DNA of 64,000 nt from positions 1 to 64,000 of the forward strand of contig CAWHYW010000022.1 of the NCBI GenBank assembly GCA_963833675.1. Direction: 5' to 3'. Below are positions 33,718-42,969 of the stretch, piece by piece. The stretch is from DASQDN01 sp963833675. GTDB lineage: Bacteria; Acidobacteriota; Terriglobia; Bryobacterales; Bryobacteraceae. The translations under genes and the position numbers were made by a program. Numbering within the stretch: position 1 is the stretch's first letter; every line of letters begins with the position of its first letter. The notes below the pieces were generated by a model. It saw only the letters and a program-made list of their open reading frames with translations. It was not told the origin of the DNA and searched no databases.

Positions 33718-35487
33718 TTATTTCCTCAATGCAAAAAATAGAATGATCGCAATGGCGATCACCAGCAGGACACCAAGGGCGATGAACAGCGGCAAGTAGC
33801 TAGTCTTCTTCGCGGCGCGTGGGGCGGCGGGGGCCGATACCGGTTGTGCTGGGGTGGGCTGGGTCGCTTGCATGGGCTGCACGGGAGCCGAGAACATCCG
33901 GGTAAACTCTCCTGGACCCTGCTGCTGGGGTGGAGTCTGGGGCGGAGCGGCGTGCGTCGGCGGCATAGACATCTGCGGCAGCGCATTTGCGCTCACAGCC
34001 GGAGTGCCGAACATTCGCGTAAACTCACCGACACCGCTTTCGGGGGCCGTGGGCTCCTGCGCTTTTGCGAATGGGTCCTTATAAGCCGGGTGCGCTGCCG
34101 GTGTGGACGACTGCTGTGGAGTTTGAAAGAACCGGGTGAATTCGCCGGGCTCGGCAGGCCTGGCTTGCGGGGTAGGCGGAACGGGCGGTGTCGCCGGAGG
34201 CGGAACAGCGGGGGCCTCGAACATCCGAGTGAACTCACCAGGCGCCGTTTTTGGAGGCTCTGGCGCACGCGGCGTGCGGTCCGGAGTGATAAACGGCCTT
34301 TCCGGCGCCTGGGCCGGGGTCTGAAACATGCGCGTAAACTCACCGGGCCGGACTGCTGAGGAGGAGGCGGGGTTTCGGGGACGACTGGTTTCGGCGGCGG
34401 GGGCGCAGCCTGTGGCGTCTGAAACATTCGAGTGAACTCGCCCGGGCCGGACTGCTGGGGCGGCATGGGAGGAGTTTGTGGCGCGGCCGGATTAGCCGGG
34501 GCTTGGAACATCCGAGTAAATTCGCCTGGGCCGGATTTTTGCGGAGGCGGAGCCGCCGGCTCGGGAGCGGGGGCCGACGGCGTCTGAAACATTCGTGTGA
34601 ACTCGCCAGGTTCGTTTTTCGTTTGCGGTTGCGGAGGAGTTGGCGGCGGGGGTGGTGGCGGTTCCTGCTTCATCACGGGAACCTGAAAAGTACGCGGTAG
34701 AGACACCGATGTCCTCTTTCGGCTGAGGCGGCGCCGGCGCCTGAAACATCCGGGTGAACTCACCGGGTTCCTGCTTAGACTCGTGAGCCGTCGGAAGTGG
34801 GGACGACCCGATTGCCGATTGCGGCGCGCTTGCAGGCGCCTGAAACATACGTGTAAATTCGCCGGGTTCCGACTTGGAGGGGGCAGGAGTCGCGGGCGGT
34901 GGACTTTGGGCATCTGCGCTGTGCGTCGAGGACTGCTGCGCCTGGAACATCCGCGTAAACTCACCGATCTCGTTCGTCTGCGGAGATTCGGCGCGCTTAG
35001 CGGCTTCGAACATCCGAGTGAATTCTCCCGGACCAGTAGGAGCGGGGGGCTCAGGCGTCGGGGGGTGAGGTTCCGCCGGCTGAGGTGGAACCTTAGGCTC
35101 AGGTGGCGCGGGTGATCCCGCCGCAGGCTCTACCTTGCGGCCAAACTCGGAAACCGGGATGCGCCAATTGCCGGCCTTTGCGAATCTGTCACCTGCGGGA
35201 GCTGTCGTGGCCACGGAGTTCACCCAGTCGGGGAAAGTGACCATCCGTTTCCACTCCGTCGTGACCACATAAATTGTTCCGTCATGGTCGCCAAACTCCA
35301 ACAATTCTTTCCTTGCCGGATCGGTTAAAGCGCGCACTTTTTTTAAAAGCTCTTGAGAATCGAGGGAAGGGTCGATAAGAAGGTGAACGGCGACGATCTG
35401 CCCCGTCTGGATCTGCCGGGCGGCGAAGGTCTTTACTTGACCATCATGTACGATTTCGAGGAGTTCGTATCTCTGATAAATGCTCAT
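33718..35487 (-). CDS. tail-anchored GEFTRMF-repeat protein with a decayed kinase N-lobe (frameshifted)
   Basis: Unrecognised family. Residues 1-80 (MSIYQRYELLEIVHDGQVKT, GQIVAVHLL, ELLEFGDHDGTIYVVTTEW) align by eye with the N-lobe of the kinase at 41.3 kb, but the Gly-loop is degenerate, the ATP-site Lys is His, and no C-lobe follows. Then come about 13 copies of (G/E/A)PGEFTRMF(Q/E), 60-130 bases apart, in Pro/Ala/Gln-rich linkers. The end is a transmembrane helix (SYLPLFIALGVLLVIAIAII) and FFALRK, so the repeats should face the cytoplasm. Frame breaks near 34,690 and 34,345 split the gene; repeats continue in phase across both. An AGGAGG lies 12 bases before ATG 35487. It is divergent from tssK-tssL-tssM. 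Confidence 0.8.
33892..35030 (-). repeat. array of about 13 coding repeats (GEFTRMF)
   Basis: On the plus strand the repeat appears as AACATNCGNGTNAANTC, the reverse complement of codons for GEFTRMF. Copies begin near 33893, 34009, 34126 (FTRFF variant), 34219, 34324, 34421, 34505, 34587, 34684 (degenerate), 34742, 34842, 34940 and 35009. Codons vary at third positions while the amino acids stay fixed, which shows selection on protein rather than recent DNA copying. Linkers between copies are unrelated in sequence and rich in Pro. Confidence 0.85.
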
Positions 35488-35681
35488 TGCCCTGTTGCAC
35501 CTCCTGCCCTGCGCTTACCAAAACTACCACGGGTCTCGTTCTCTATAATCGCGCGAAATCGGAAAGAATCGTCACAGCGCATACGTTATGACGCCGGGTT
35601 CACGAAAAAAGAGCTATGGTAGAGTATCAAAGGTCGAACAAAACAAAGCAGCATAGCGCCCTCACGCATAAACCTGCGCCT
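35488..35681. promoter_or_regulatory. divergent promoter region between the repeat-protein gene and tssK-tssL-tssM
   Basis: This gap of 194 bases lies between two divergent start codons and must hold promoters for both the minus-strand repeat-protein/methyltransferase pair and the plus-strand tss genes. It is AT-richer than its flanks (AACAAAACAAAGCAGCAT and nearby). I see no certain -35/-10 pair or inverted repeat, so it is defined by position only. Confidence 0.3.
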
Positions 35682-37025
35682 ATGAAATACCTTTCCCGAG
35701 TTGTTTGGTCTGAGGGGATGTACCTGGGCCCTCATCATTTTCAGGTACAGAGCCGGTATTTCGAAGATACAATTCAATTCGCGACATCCTCCCTGTGGTT
35801 CGAACCCTGGGGTTTGGCCGGATGCTCGCTCGATCCTGAGGCGCTGCGCAACGGCACTATCTCACTCCTGCATGCGCGCGGCATGTTTCCGGACGGCCTT
35901 GCGTTTCACATGCCTGAATCGGATCCGGCCCCGGAGCCGCGAGCGATTGCCGACCTGTTTCCTCCGAATCGAGAATCCGTCACTGTCCTGCTTACTGTAC
36001 CTGAGCGCCGGCAGAATGGATTGAATTGCGTCCCAGCGGAGACGGCGAACGGCCAGCACACGAGATTTGTAGCGGAAAAGCGACTGCTCCATGATGAGAC
36101 GACGGGGGTGGATGAGAAGTCCGTACCGCTCGGCCGCAAGAATATCTCCCTGACGATTGATACCGAGCCGCTCGAAGGCTTGCAGTCTATCCCTCTCGCG
36201 CGTGTAACGCGTGACCATTCAGGCCACTTTATATATGACTGGTCGTTTGTGCCGCCATGCATGCAGATCGGGGGCAGCGAGCGGCTGATGAGCATGCTGC
36301 AACGGCTGATTGACATTCTCGATGAAAAAAGCTCGACGCTGTCTCGTCCCAAGGGCAAGAGTCTGACAGAATTTTCCACACGAGACGTCGCGAATTTCTG
36401 GCTACTTCATACCGTCAACAGCGCGCTCGCGCCGCTGCGGCATTTTTATTTGACCAAACGGGGTCATCCGGAAGAGTTGTACCGGGAGATGGCGCGTCTT
36501 GGCGGAGCGCTCTGTACGTTTGCTCTGGACTCCCATCCTCGCGTGATCCCTCCGTACGATCATCTGAATCTCGACCGCACTTTCGACCTGCTGGACAATC
36601 ATATCCGCACGCACCTGGAGATGGTAGTTCCGACGAACTGCCTGTCGATTCCGCTGACCAAGGACGCTGAATACTTCTATTACGGAACCGCGGCCGACCA
36701 GCGCAGTTTCGGACAATCCCGGTGGATCCTGGCGATTCGTTCTCCGATTGGAGAAGTTGAGCTGATTACGCGCACTCCACAATTGGTGAAGGTCTGTTCC
36801 AATGTCGTGGGTGAGCTGGTAAAGCGAGCGCTTCCCGGCATGCCTCTCTCGCATCTTCCCATTCCCCCTTCCGCAATTTCTGCCCGGGTCGATACGCAAT
36901 ATTTCGCTATTAATAAAGGGGGCCCCTGTTGGGACCATCTGATGCAAACCAAGCAGGTGGGTGTCTATATCCCCGGCGAGATACCCGAGCCTGAGGCTGA
37001 GATCCTCGTCATTTTGGAATCCTAA
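35682..37025 (+). CDS. tssK: type VI secretion baseplate protein TssK, second paralogue
   Basis: This intact 447-residue TssK (VasE/ImpJ, DUF876) begins MKYLSRVVWSEGMYLGPHHF with QVQSRYFEDTIQF, the family N-terminal signature. The central RDVANFWLLHTVNSALAPLR and PPYDHLNLDRTFDLLDNHIR and the C-terminal PPSAISARVDTQYFAINKGG match the first paralogue segment by segment. The open frame extends up to 35616, but family alignment places the start at ATG 35682. It is followed after 30 bases by tssL. TssK trimers join the baseplate wedges to the TssL/TssM complex in the inner membrane. Confidence 0.95.
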   Translation: MKYLSRVVWSEGMYLGPHHFQVQSRYFEDTIQFATSSLWFEPWGLAGCSLDPEALRNGTISLLHARGMFPDGLAFHMPESDPAPEPRAIADLFPPNRESVTVLLTVPERRQNGLNCVPAETANGQHTRFVAEKRLLHDETTGVDEKSVPLGRKNISLTIDTEPLEGLQSIPLARVTRDHSGHFIYDWSFVPPCMQIGGSERLMSMLQRLIDILDEKSSTLSRPKGKSLTEFSTRDVANFWLLHTVNSALAPLRHFYLTKRGHPEELYREMARLGGALCTFALDSHPRVIPPYDHLNLDRTFDLLDNHIRTHLEMVVPTNCLSIPLTKDAEYFYYGTAADQRSFGQSRWILAIRSPIGEVELITRTPQLVKVCSNVVGELVKRALPGMPLSHLPIPPSAISARVDTQYFAINKGGPCWDHLMQTKQVGVYIPGEIPEPEAEILVILES

Positions 37026-37055
37026 AACGCTGAACATGAGCCCAGGAGCGCTTGC

Positions 37056-37760
37056 ATGTCTTCGAACTTAGATCGACGCGCGGAGAATCTCGCGTATTGT
37101 TTTCAGGAAGTGCTGACGGTGGGCGAGCGTATCCGCGCCAGCCGGCAGCACGTATCAGATGCGGAGAGTTTCCGGCATCAGGTGCGCGAGGCGATCAAAA
37201 CGTCGGCCGAAGAAGCTCGCAGGCGTGGCTACTCCGCCGAAGACATTCAGTTGGCCACATTCGCGGTAGTGGCCTTTCTGGACGAGTCGATCCTGAACAT
37301 GCGCAACCCCGTGTTTGCGGATTGGCCACGCCGGCCTTTGCAGGAAGAATACTTCGGACATCACGTTGCGGGCGAGATTTTCTTCCAGAATCTCGATAAG
37401 ATCCAACAGCGCAACGAAAGTCAGGATTTGGGCGATCTTCTGGAGGTCTACCAACTCTGCATGCTTCTGGGGTTTGCCGGGAAATACAGTATCGGGGGCC
37501 GCGGCGAGTTGCAGTCACGTGTCTTCAGCACGGGTGAGAAAATCGCCCGGATCCGGCAGTCGTCGCCAGAGTTGTCGCCCGCATGGGCCGCCCCGAATGA
37601 CGCAGTCGCTACCTCGGGGGCCGATCCGTGGGTGAGGCGGCTGATATATATGACGGCCGGTGTTCTGCTGATTACCTTGATCCTGTTTGGCGTGTACAAG
37701 ATGGGCTTAGGATCCGCTGTTGGACGCATGGAGCAGATCGCGGCGCAGGCGCGGAGTTAG
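37056..37760 (+). CDS. tssL: type VI secretion inner-membrane protein TssL (DotU/IcmH family)
   Basis: This 234-residue tail-anchored protein has an N-terminal cytoplasmic DotU domain (NLAYCFQEVLTVGERIRASR, ATFAVVAFLDESILNMRNPV, LGDLLEVYQLCMLLGFAGKY) and a C-terminal helix (RLIYMTAGVLLITLILFGVY). AFLDESIL and CMLLGFAGKY are the family signatures. No OmpA-like extension is present. Its hook-shaped cytoplasmic domain binds TssK and TssM. It lies 30 bases after tssK and 27 bases before tssM, so the three are one operon. Confidence 0.95.
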   Translation: MSSNLDRRAENLAYCFQEVLTVGERIRASRQHVSDAESFRHQVREAIKTSAEEARRRGYSAEDIQLATFAVVAFLDESILNMRNPVFADWPRRPLQEEYFGHHVAGEIFFQNLDKIQQRNESQDLGDLLEVYQLCMLLGFAGKYSIGGRGELQSRVFSTGEKIARIRQSSPELSPAWAAPNDAVATSGADPWVRRLIYMTAGVLLITLILFGVYKMGLGSAVGRMEQIAAQARS

Positions 37761-37787
37761 GTTTCGGAGCAGATTCGGAGCACAGGA

Positions 37788-40700
37788 ATGGCAAAGCTTG
37801 GCGCGATTATCGGAGTTTCTTTGCTGGCCTACATGGCGGCGGTGTGGGCAGCAGGTAAACTGCTCGGTTTGCCCGAAAAGGATTTCTACATCTTTTGGGG
37901 AGCGTTGACCGCGATCGGCGTCATCGCAGCGGGCGTTTTGCTCTGGTGGAAAACGCGCCAGCAGGAAGCTGCGGATTCGTCTTCCGACACACCCATGGAT
38001 CCCAACGACGAAGTCGATGCGCTGATCCGGGAGGCGGAAGCGAAATTGACCGCCTCACATTTAGGCAAGGGCGCGAGCATCGGGACCCTGCCTGTGGTGC
38101 TTGTTGCCGGCGAACAAGGCGCCGCCAAGACGAGCACGATTTTGAACGCGGGTCTTGAACCCGAGTTGCTTGCGGGTATCGCGCATCAGGATAACAACGT
38201 CGCTCCGACGCGCACGGCGAATCTCTGGCTCGCCAAGAACACAGTTTTCGTCGAGGCGGGTTCGCAAGTGCTTGGCGATCGTTCGCGCTGGATCAAACTG
38301 GTCCGGCGTCTTCGTCCCGGCAGGCTGAAATCTGTTGTAGGCGGCAACGCACAGGCGCCTCGGGCAGCTGTCGTGTGTGTGAATGCCGAGATGTTCACGC
38401 AACAAGGGGCGGCCGACTACTTCGCAAAGGTTGCCAAGACTACGCAAGAACGTCTGGGCGACATCTCGCAGGCGCTAGGTATCAGCTTTCCGGTGTATGT
38501 GCTATTTACACGTTTTGATCGCCTGCCATTTTTTGCGGACTATGTGCGCTCATTGACGAATGAAGAGGCAGGCCAGGTACTCGGTGTCACGCTGCCGATG
38601 CGCAATATGCAGGCCGGTGTATACGCCGAGGAAGAAACTCGCAGACTGGTGGGCGCGTTCGATTCTCTTTTCTATTCGCTCGCGGACAAGCGGCTGCTTT
38701 TCCTTCCGCGCGAGTCCGATCCGCAGAAGATTCCCGGGGCGTACGAGTTTCCTCGTGAGTTTCGAAAGTTACGGAACGCGGTGGTGCAATTTCTGGTCGA
38801 TGTGGCCAGGCCGAGTCAATTGCGTACGAGTCCGTTTCTTCGTGGATTTTATTTCACCGGTGTCCGCCCGGTGACCGTACAAGACACACCGCTGCCGACG
38901 GCAACGGCCGCTTCTTCCGCTCAGGCCAAGGCTGCGGGCCACGCTACCGGCATGTTCGCGGCCATGCGACCCGGCGCCGCTCCAATCCCTGCAGCCGCTC
39001 CGGCATACAGCGGGACCAAGCGCGTTCCACAGTGGGTGTTTGCGACTCGCCTCCTCAATCAGGTGATTCTGCAGGATCGGGCCGCGCTCGCGGCGAGCGG
39101 ATCGAGCACAAAGACAAGCGGCCTGCAGCGCCTGCTGCTGATCGGTGCATCGCTGCTGTTGTTCTTCACGGTGATCGGATTTACGGTTTCGTTTTTCAAG
39201 AATCGCGCGATGATCGGCAATGCTGTTGCCGCGGCGGAGGCGATTCCGGCGACGGAAGCATCGGGCAACGCGCTTGCCTCTCTCGATTCTCTGCAGAAGT
39301 TGGAGACACTCCGTCAGTCTCTCGAAGAGGTGACGCGCTATCGGCTCGAAGGACATCCGTTCAGCATGGGCTGGCTGCTCTACGCCGGCGACGATCTGTA
39401 TCCGCACTTAAGGAAGACTTACTACACCCGCTTCGGCCAGTTGCTTTTCGCGCAGGCGCAGGGCTCGTTGCGATCCCATCTGCAGCGTCTGCCCGCTGCG
39501 CCTGCATCGACAGACGACTACGGTCTGCCGTACGAAGTGCTCAAGGGATATCTCATCACTACGGTGCAGAACGACAAGGTGACCGATGCATCGCCCGCGC
39601 CGATTCTGTTGAAGCGCTGGGCAGAGAATCGCAGTGTCGATGCGCAAAGCATGCAACTGGCGCAGAAGCAGTTCGTGTTCTACGCAAAGGATCTGAAGAA
39701 TGGCAATCCGTTCTCCTCGTCCGCCGATGCGGATGCAGTCGCCCGAGGCCGGTCTTATTTAGCTCAGTTTTCGGGCATCGAGCGCGTTTACCAGTTCATG
39801 TTGTCGCAAGCGGGCAAGGCCACGGTCAACTTCAACCGCGACGTAAAGGACTCCGCGCAGGCGGTGTTGAATAATCGCGATATTCCCGCGGCATTCACGA
39901 AGAACGGGTATCAGTTTATGGCCGCGAACCTGCCGAAGGCCGATCAGTTCTTCGCGGGCGAGCGATGGGTGTTGTGTGATGCGGCGGGCAATGTTGGCGC
40001 GAGCAGTTGTCAGCAGGGGACGCTCGATAAAGTGAAGCTGACGCAGGATCTGAGCACCCGTTATATCGACGATTTCATCAAGCAGTGGCGCGGGTACTTC
40101 CGTAACTCCAGTGTGCTTCGCTACGCGGATCTGAAGGATGCCGCCAAGAAACTGAATCTGCAATCGGGCACGCAATCGCCGATCCTCGGCCTCTTCTGGC
40201 TGGCGTCGCAAAATACAGGTGTCGATTTCACCAAGATTCAAGGCGCCGATCGAATCCAGAAAGCATTTCAGTCGGTGTACCATGTGGTTCCTCCGTCAAA
40301 CGTGGATCGATATGTCGCGCCATCCAATCAGCCCTATGTGAATGCGCTGCTCACGTTGCAGAGTTCGGTCGATCAGGCGGCTCAGATGCCAACGCCTGAC
40401 CCGGCGACGGCGAGTACGACGCTTTCCAATGCCACGAATGCGAAGATCTCGGTGAAGCAGGTCGCGCAAGGATTCAATATCGATCAGGAGACTCATCTTG
40501 AAGCGACGCTGCAGAAGTTACTGGAAGATCCGATAACGAATGCCGAAGGATTACTGCGCGCGCTCGGGCCGGCGGAGTTGAATGCGAAGGGTAAGGGACT
40601 GTGTGCTCAGTTCTCGGCTGTGACGAGTAAGTATCCGTTCAACACGGCGGCTACGGCCGAGGCGTCGATTGCTGAAGTGAATTCGCTTTTGAAGCCGGGT

Positions 40701-41273
40701 GAGGGCGCGTTGTGGGCGTTCTACGATGCCAATCTGAAGCAGGCTCTCGCCAAGCAGGGATCGCAGTATGTCTCGACAGGGACGCTGCCGCTGACGCCGC
40801 AGTTTGTCGGCTTCTTTAACAATGCCGCTAAATTGTCTGAGGTGTTGTATAAGCCGGGCTCGCCAGATCCGAAGTTGATGTATACCTTGACGCCGTTGAA
40901 GTCGGAAGGAACTCAGTCTTTCACAGTCAACCTGGATGGGCAAACTTTAAACGCGGGCGGAGCCGGCGGACCGGCGAAGTCCCTTACCTGGCCAGGCGGA
41001 CAGCAGGCCTCGATCTCGGGCGGCGGAATAACGTGGCTGAGCTACAGCGGAGTATGGGCGTCCTTCCGCTTAATGGGAGAAGCTGAACGTTGGGAGTCGG
41101 CGGCGAATGGATATGACATCGAGTGGCCGCTCCGCCTTGGCACCAGTCGCGCCGGCGCTCCGACCACAGGCACTCCCGCTATCCGGTTTCATCTGGATTT
41201 AGGTGGCGCGCCGCCGTTCTTCAGGAAGGGCAGCCTGGCGGGACTGCGCTGCGTGTCACAGGTGGCCAAATAG
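37788..41273 (+). CDS. tssM: type VI secretion membrane protein TssM (IcmF/VasK family)
   Basis: The 1161-residue core of the T6SS membrane complex has two helices at the N-terminus (IIGVSLLAYMAAVWAAGKLL, IFWGALTAIGVIAAGVLLWW), an IcmF cytoplasmic NTPase-like domain with GEQGAAKTS at 108-116, FVEAGSQVLGD, and FPVYVLFTRFDRLPFFADYV. A third helix at about 448-468 (LLLIGASLLLFFTVIGFTVS) precedes the long periplasmic part, ending in a beta-rich domain (TWPGGQQASISGGGITWLSY, GPWASFRLM-like). The P-loop has Ala at the last Gly position, a deviation from GxxxxGK(T/S). It has no frameshift. No tssJ lipoprotein gene is in this window. Confidence 0.95.
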   Translation: MAKLGAIIGVSLLAYMAAVWAAGKLLGLPEKDFYIFWGALTAIGVIAAGVLLWWKTRQQEAADSSSDTPMDPNDEVDALIREAEAKLTASHLGKGASIGTLPVVLVAGEQGAAKTSTILNAGLEPELLAGIAHQDNNVAPTRTANLWLAKNTVFVEAGSQVLGDRSRWIKLVRRLRPGRLKSVVGGNAQAPRAAVVCVNAEMFTQQGAADYFAKVAKTTQERLGDISQALGISFPVYVLFTRFDRLPFFADYVRSLTNEEAGQVLGVTLPMRNMQAGVYAEEETRRLVGAFDSLFYSLADKRLLFLPRESDPQKIPGAYEFPREFRKLRNAVVQFLVDVARPSQLRTSPFLRGFYFTGVRPVTVQDTPLPTATAASSAQAKAAGHATGMFAAMRPGAAPIPAAAPAYSGTKRVPQWVFATRLLNQVILQDRAALAASGSSTKTSGLQRLLLIGASLLLFFTVIGFTVSFFKNRAMIGNAVAAAEAIPATEASGNALASLDSLQKLETLRQSLEEVTRYRLEGHPFSMGWLLYAGDDLYPHLRKTYYTRFGQLLFAQAQGSLRSHLQRLPAAPASTDDYGLPYEVLKGYLITTVQNDKVTDASPAPILLKRWAENRSVDAQSMQLAQKQFVFYAKDLKNGNPFSSSADADAVARGRSYLAQFSGIERVYQFMLSQAGKATVNFNRDVKDSAQAVLNNRDIPAAFTKNGYQFMAANLPKADQFFAGERWVLCDAAGNVGASSCQQGTLDKVKLTQDLSTRYIDDFIKQWRGYFRNSSVLRYADLKDAAKKLNLQSGTQSPILGLFWLASQNTGVDFTKIQGADRIQKAFQSVYHVVPPSNVDRYVAPSNQPYVNALLTLQSSVDQAAQMPTPDPATASTTLSNATNAKISVKQVAQGFNIDQETHLEATLQKLLEDPITNAEGLLRALGPAELNAKGKGLCAQFSAVTSKYPFNTAATAEASIAEVNSLLKPGEGALWAFYDANLKQALAKQGSQYVSTGTLPLTPQFVGFFNNAAKLSEVLYKPGSPDPKLMYTLTPLKSEGTQSFTVNLDGQTLNAGGAGGPAKSLTWPGGQQASISGGGITWLSYSGVWASFRLMGEAERWESAANGYDIEWPLRLGTSRAGAPTTGTPAIRFHLDLGGAPPFFRKGSLAGLRCVSQVAK

Positions 41274-41274
41274 C

Positions 41275-42918
41275 GTGCAGCTTCCGGCTCGTATCGGTAA
41301 GTATGAACTAGAGAAGTTTTTGGGCGGTGGCATGTCCCATGTCTACCGTGCGCGCGACACGGTCATCGGTCGGACGGTCGCGTTGAAGATTCTCACAGAG
41401 CAAGGGTGCGCCGATCCGGAAGCCAAAGCCCGTTTCCTGCAGGAAGCGCGGATGGCCGGCAATATTCAGCACGAGAACATCATACAGATCTTCGATTTCG
41501 GAGAAGAGAACGGCCGGCCGTTCATGGTGATGGAGTTTCTCGTCGGCCAGGACCTACGCGATGCAATCAAGGCCGGGGCGATCGGCAGTATTTCGGATAA
41601 GCTGCGCATCGCTTTGCAGGTGGGCCGGGCATTGGAGTACGTTCATTCCAAGAAGATCATCCATCGCGACATTAAGCCCGAGAATGTCCATCTCGATTCG
41701 AGCGGTAAGGCAAAGCTGATGGATTTTGGCATTGCCAAGGCCGAAGGGCTCTCGATGACCAAGGCCGGCTTTGCCCTCGGAACGCCGTACTACATGGCTC
41801 CGGAGCAGGTGCTCGGGGAGCAGGTGAGTGAATCTGCCGACGTTTATGCTTTCGGCATCATGCTGTTCGAGATGTTTACCGGGGTCAAGCCGATTACCGG
41901 CGAAACCGTCGAACGGCTCTTTTATCAAATTCTCAACGAGCCCTTGAATCTCGAGCCGCTTCGACAGACAGGCGTACCCGACGGTGTCACACAGTTGGTC
42001 GGCAGGGCAACCGCTAAGAAAAAAGAAGACCGCCCTCAGCATTTCACGGAAGTCTGCGGAGTCCTCGAGTCTCTGGTTCGCGAAGTAGATCCTCGAACCA
42101 CCGCCGAACGCGAAGCCGCGATGAGGATCGACAGCGGGAACAAGAGCAAGCTTCTGGTATTCGGAATCCTTGTTTTCATTGCAATCGCAGTCGTGGGTCT
42201 TATCTACATCAAAACGCGGAAAACGGAAACCGTCCTGCTACCGGTCTTGACAACAGACACCGGAGAAATGGCGCTCGTCCCGGGAGGACCGTTTCTGCAA
42301 GGCGCGGATAAGAAACAGGTCACGGTTCCTCCCTTTTATATCGATCGCACCGAAGTGAGGAACGAGGCGTATCAAAAATTCTGCGCTGCCACCAATCGCC
42401 CTCTTCCCGAAGGTTTCCCAACCGCCCGGCCAAAGTACCCGGTGGTCAATGTGACTGCAGCCGATGCCATTGCATTTGCGAAATGGGCCGGCAAGCGATT
42501 GCCGCTGGCAGTCGAGTGGGAGAAGGCTGCTCGCGGGACCGAGGGGAAGAATTGGCCATGGGGCGATGTCAGCGATCCGAAACGCGCGAACGTATCCGAC
42601 AATTCGACTCTGTCGAAGCATGAGTTGATGGAGGCGGAGACGATGCCGGAGGGCGCAAGTCCTTACAACGCGCTTCATATGGCCGGCAATGCGCTCGAGT
42701 ACGTCGGGGACGATATCACCCCGAGCCCGGATGCAGTCCAGCATTTTTCGCAGATTCTGAAACCGCCGCCCGCATTGAACGAGCCCTGGTACAGCGTGAA
42801 GGGCGGATCGTTCGGGCGGCCTCTGGCATCGGCTGTGCCCTGGGAATGGTCATCGGTTCCCGCTCGATTCCACGCGGGCGATATCGGGTTCCGGTGTGCG
42901 AAGGACCCGGCAAAGTAA
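41275..42918 (+). CDS. membrane Ser/Thr protein kinase fused to an FGE/SUMF1-like domain
   Basis: The 547-residue protein starts at GTG 41275, one base after the tssM stop. An intact PknB-type kinase covers about 8-275: Gly-loop FLGGGMSHVYRA, VALK (Lys38), IIHRDIKPEN (Asp132), MDFG (150-152), GTPYYMAPEQ. One transmembrane helix follows (SKLLVFGILVFIAIAVVGLI), then a formylglycine-generating-enzyme-like domain (GEMALVPGGPFLQGADKKQV, FYIDRTEVRNEAYQKFCAAT, AIAFAKWAGKRLPLAVEWEK, WYSVKGGSF) that would face the periplasm. In other T6SSs a kinase (PpkA) triggers assembly by threonine phosphorylation. The FGE-like part may be only a sensor or binding fold. Confidence 0.92.
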   Translation: MQLPARIGKYELEKFLGGGMSHVYRARDTVIGRTVALKILTEQGCADPEAKARFLQEARMAGNIQHENIIQIFDFGEENGRPFMVMEFLVGQDLRDAIKAGAIGSISDKLRIALQVGRALEYVHSKKIIHRDIKPENVHLDSSGKAKLMDFGIAKAEGLSMTKAGFALGTPYYMAPEQVLGEQVSESADVYAFGIMLFEMFTGVKPITGETVERLFYQILNEPLNLEPLRQTGVPDGVTQLVGRATAKKKEDRPQHFTEVCGVLESLVREVDPRTTAEREAAMRIDSGNKSKLLVFGILVFIAIAVVGLIYIKTRKTETVLLPVLTTDTGEMALVPGGPFLQGADKKQVTVPPFYIDRTEVRNEAYQKFCAATNRPLPEGFPTARPKYPVVNVTAADAIAFAKWAGKRLPLAVEWEKAARGTEGKNWPWGDVSDPKRANVSDNSTLSKHELMEAETMPEGASPYNALHMAGNALEYVGDDITPSPDAVQHFSQILKPPPALNEPWYSVKGGSFGRPLASAVPWEWSSVPARFHAGDIGFRCAKDPAK

Positions 42919-42969
42919 GGTCGCCTACGACGGAACAATTCATGCTGAGCTATCGTATGTACTAGCAGG

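Noticed and set aside
33844..34359. Plus-strand frames across 33.8-35.1 kb with repeated NIRVNSPG-like peptides, resembling a second repeat protein or a CRISPR-like array
   Set aside because: They are the antisense reading of the GEFTRMF codons. Spacing is irregular, the repeats vary at codon third positions, and the minus frame has the start, ribosome binding site and membrane anchor.
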